The position numbers were made by a program, and so were the translations under genes. Positions 5,238 to 5,862 of a stretch of DNA of 5,862 bases are shown here, piece after piece; position 1 is the first letter of the stretch, and each line of letters starts with the position of its first letter. This DNA comes from Candidatus Aminicenantota bacterium (GTDB lineage Bacteria > Acidobacteriota > Aminicenantia > UBA2199): positions 1 to 5,862 of the forward strand of contig DAOWKX010000212.1 of NCBI GenBank assembly GCA_030639705.1. The letters run 5' to 3'. The notes below the pieces were generated by a model. That model saw nothing but the letters and a program-made list of their open reading frames with translations. It was not told where the DNA came from and did no database searches.

Positions 5238-5266
5238 AGCAAAGAGCCTGTCTCTTATAAATTATA

Positions 5267-5295
5267 TATATAATTTAATAAAGAAAAAAAGTCAA
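5267..5295 (-). promoter_or_regulatory. Predicted promoter of the lipoprotein-ThiD unit
   Basis: The minus strand reads TTGACT (5295-5290), a 17-bp spacer and TATATA (5272-5267), close to consensus. A perfect TATAAT lies at 5266-5261 but would be 23 bp from the -35 box. The region is very AT-rich, with T-runs in the spacer. The leader would be about 85-90 nt long. Confidence 0.6.
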
Positions 5296-5331
5296 GTTTA
5301 TTTAAATGAAAAAAAAATACCGAGTTATGTT

Positions 5332-5673
5332 TTAATATCTGTAAAACCACATCAGGAACAACCACAAATCCTGAATATAGGGTATTCGTTTATTATTCAG
5401 AAAAATCTCAGTCTTTTTATGGCGGTGAACAAGATTAAACAACTGGTGTAATTCTTCAGTATCTTCGGGGTAAAAACTGGCATATATTTTATAAAAATCA
5501 CCCTCGCCTTCTTCCATGAAATATTTGTTTTTTGTTGCCAGAGCAACTGCTTTTTCATAATTTTGGGAAATTTGTTTCTGGAACTTGATTGTAATTTTAA
5601 AATCCTGATTGGTTTTTTTAGGATTTAATATATTAGATAATTTTTCTTCTCTAATCTTCTCTTGTGCATTCAT
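5332..5673 (-). CDS. Small unrecognised protein with aromatic C-terminus
   Basis: This 113-residue protein is not recognised. It begins with a charged segment (MNAQEKIREEKLSNILNPKK) and continues with alternating short strand-like and helical stretches (FKITIKFQKQISQNYEKA, then FYKIYASFYPEDTEELHQLF). It ends in a very aromatic, hydrophobic tail (DLWLFLMWFYRY) after NNKRIPYI. There is no signal peptide; the tail is only about 12 residues, so it is more likely a buried or membrane-touching edge than a full membrane helix. The ATG at 5673 is chosen because the only upstream start, TTG at 5709, lies inside the predicted -35 box. No Shine-Dalgarno sequence is visible and the -10 box ends 6 nt before the ATG, so the mRNA is probably leaderless. 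It is on the same strand as the lipoprotein gene but separated from it by 158 bp that contain that gene's promoter. Confidence 0.65.
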   Translation of the reverse strand: MNAQEKIREEKLSNILNPKKTNQDFKITIKFQKQISQNYEKAVALATKNKYFMEEGEGDFYKIYASFYPEDTEELHQLFNLVHRHKKTEIFLNNKRIPYIQDLWLFLMWFYRY

Positions 5674-5679
5674 GAAATA

Positions 5680-5709
5680 ATTATATAATAAAACAACACC
5701 AAACCGCAA
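5680..5709 (-). promoter_or_regulatory. Promoter of the small gene, leaderless layout
   Basis: A perfect TATAAT (5685-5680) on the minus strand is preceded by an 18-bp spacer and TTGCGG (5709-5704), a partial -35 box. Six bases (TATTTC) separate the -10 box from the ATG at 5673, so transcription should begin at the start codon. Confidence 0.55.
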
Positions 5710-5778
5710 GTATTCTCAGTATCCTTAATTCACCATCAAATTTTTCGCAGGCTGTAGTCGCTATCCCTTTTCACTTTA

Positions 5779-5803
5779 CCCAAAAACGTTTCTCGTTTTT
5801 GGG
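5779..5803. repeat. Perfect 10-bp hairpin near the right edge
   Basis: CCCAAAAACG (5779-5788) and CGTTTTTGGG (5794-5803) are perfect inverted arms around a 5-base loop. No T-run follows on either strand, so it does not look like a factor-independent terminator. It is the first of two neighbouring hairpins in a gene-free stretch that continues past the window. Confidence 0.65.
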
Positions 5804-5804
5804 A

Positions 5805-5847
5805 GCGTCTCATCCCATTTTCGATATTGGCGAGAAATGGGATTCGC
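5805..5847. repeat. Second long hairpin near the right edge
   Basis: ATCCCATTT (5812-5820) pairs with AAATGGGAT (5835-5843). The stem is extended inward by TCG/CGA (5821-5823 with 5831-5833, one bulged base) and outward by GCG/CGC (5805-5807 with 5845-5847, small internal loop). CCCTTT at 5765-5770 and AAAGGG at 5857-5862 could further enclose both hairpins. Together this looks like a structured intergenic repeat element or RNA; no family is recognised. Confidence 0.5.
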
Positions 5848-5862
5848 AAGCCGTTCAAAGGG

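Noticed and set aside
5674..5709. TTG at 5709 as the start of the small gene, adding 12 residues
   Set aside because: The added codons coincide with the -35/-10 promoter sequence and no ribosome binding site precedes the TTG.
5779..5803. The perfect hairpin as a factor-independent terminator
   Set aside because: The arms are perfect but no T-tract follows on either strand, and the stem is AT-rich in its middle.

Overview
The window is visibly AT-rich bacterial DNA, densely packed with genes. Six of the seven coding regions lie on the minus strand. A lipoprotein with a lipobox and Gln after the lipidated Cys implies a Gram-negative cell envelope. The gene mix (tandem-domain Usp, HU-type protein, Rrf2 regulator with three cysteines, ThiD-like kinase, TPR lipoprotein) would fit an anaerobic Desulfobacterota-like organism. 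That placement is an impression from gene content and was not tested.

Layout from left to right. A minus-strand cluster covers 1-1390: an HU/IHF-family DNA-binding protein, then a tandem-domain universal stress protein 4 bp further on, then an unrecognised gene that runs off the left edge. Its promoter lies in a short divergent region (1391-1570) that also carries a strong promoter for the only plus-strand gene, a YkvA/DUF1232 membrane protein (1571-2062). That gene converges on an Rrf2-family regulator (2074-2484, minus). Upstream of the regulator on the same strand are a ThiD-like kinase (2536-3318) and a large TPR lipoprotein (3293-5173) whose 3' end overlaps the kinase start by 26 bp. A 158-bp leader and promoter region follows, then a small unrecognised gene (5332-5673). 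The right edge (5710-5862) holds tandem hairpins and no gene.

How the parts may work together. HU and Usp look translationally coupled and would be made together. The lipoprotein and ThiD-like kinase probably share the promoter at 5267-5295. The Rrf2 gene has its own near-ideal promoter, next to a perfect 16-bp palindrome that is the best candidate for its autoregulatory operator.

The most notable observations are these. Fifteen 10-residue repeats lie in two blocks inside the lipoprotein, within an insertion that appears to split a TPR unit. The Rrf2 gene and the small gene at 5332-5673 both appear to be leaderless, with a -10 box exactly 6 nt before the ATG, and the DUF1232 gene is nearly so. 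The ThiD-like enzyme has Ser in place of the usual Cys in its HGTGC motif. No CRISPR array, tRNA, rRNA, transposase or phage gene was seen. I did not recognise a complete new multi-gene system.
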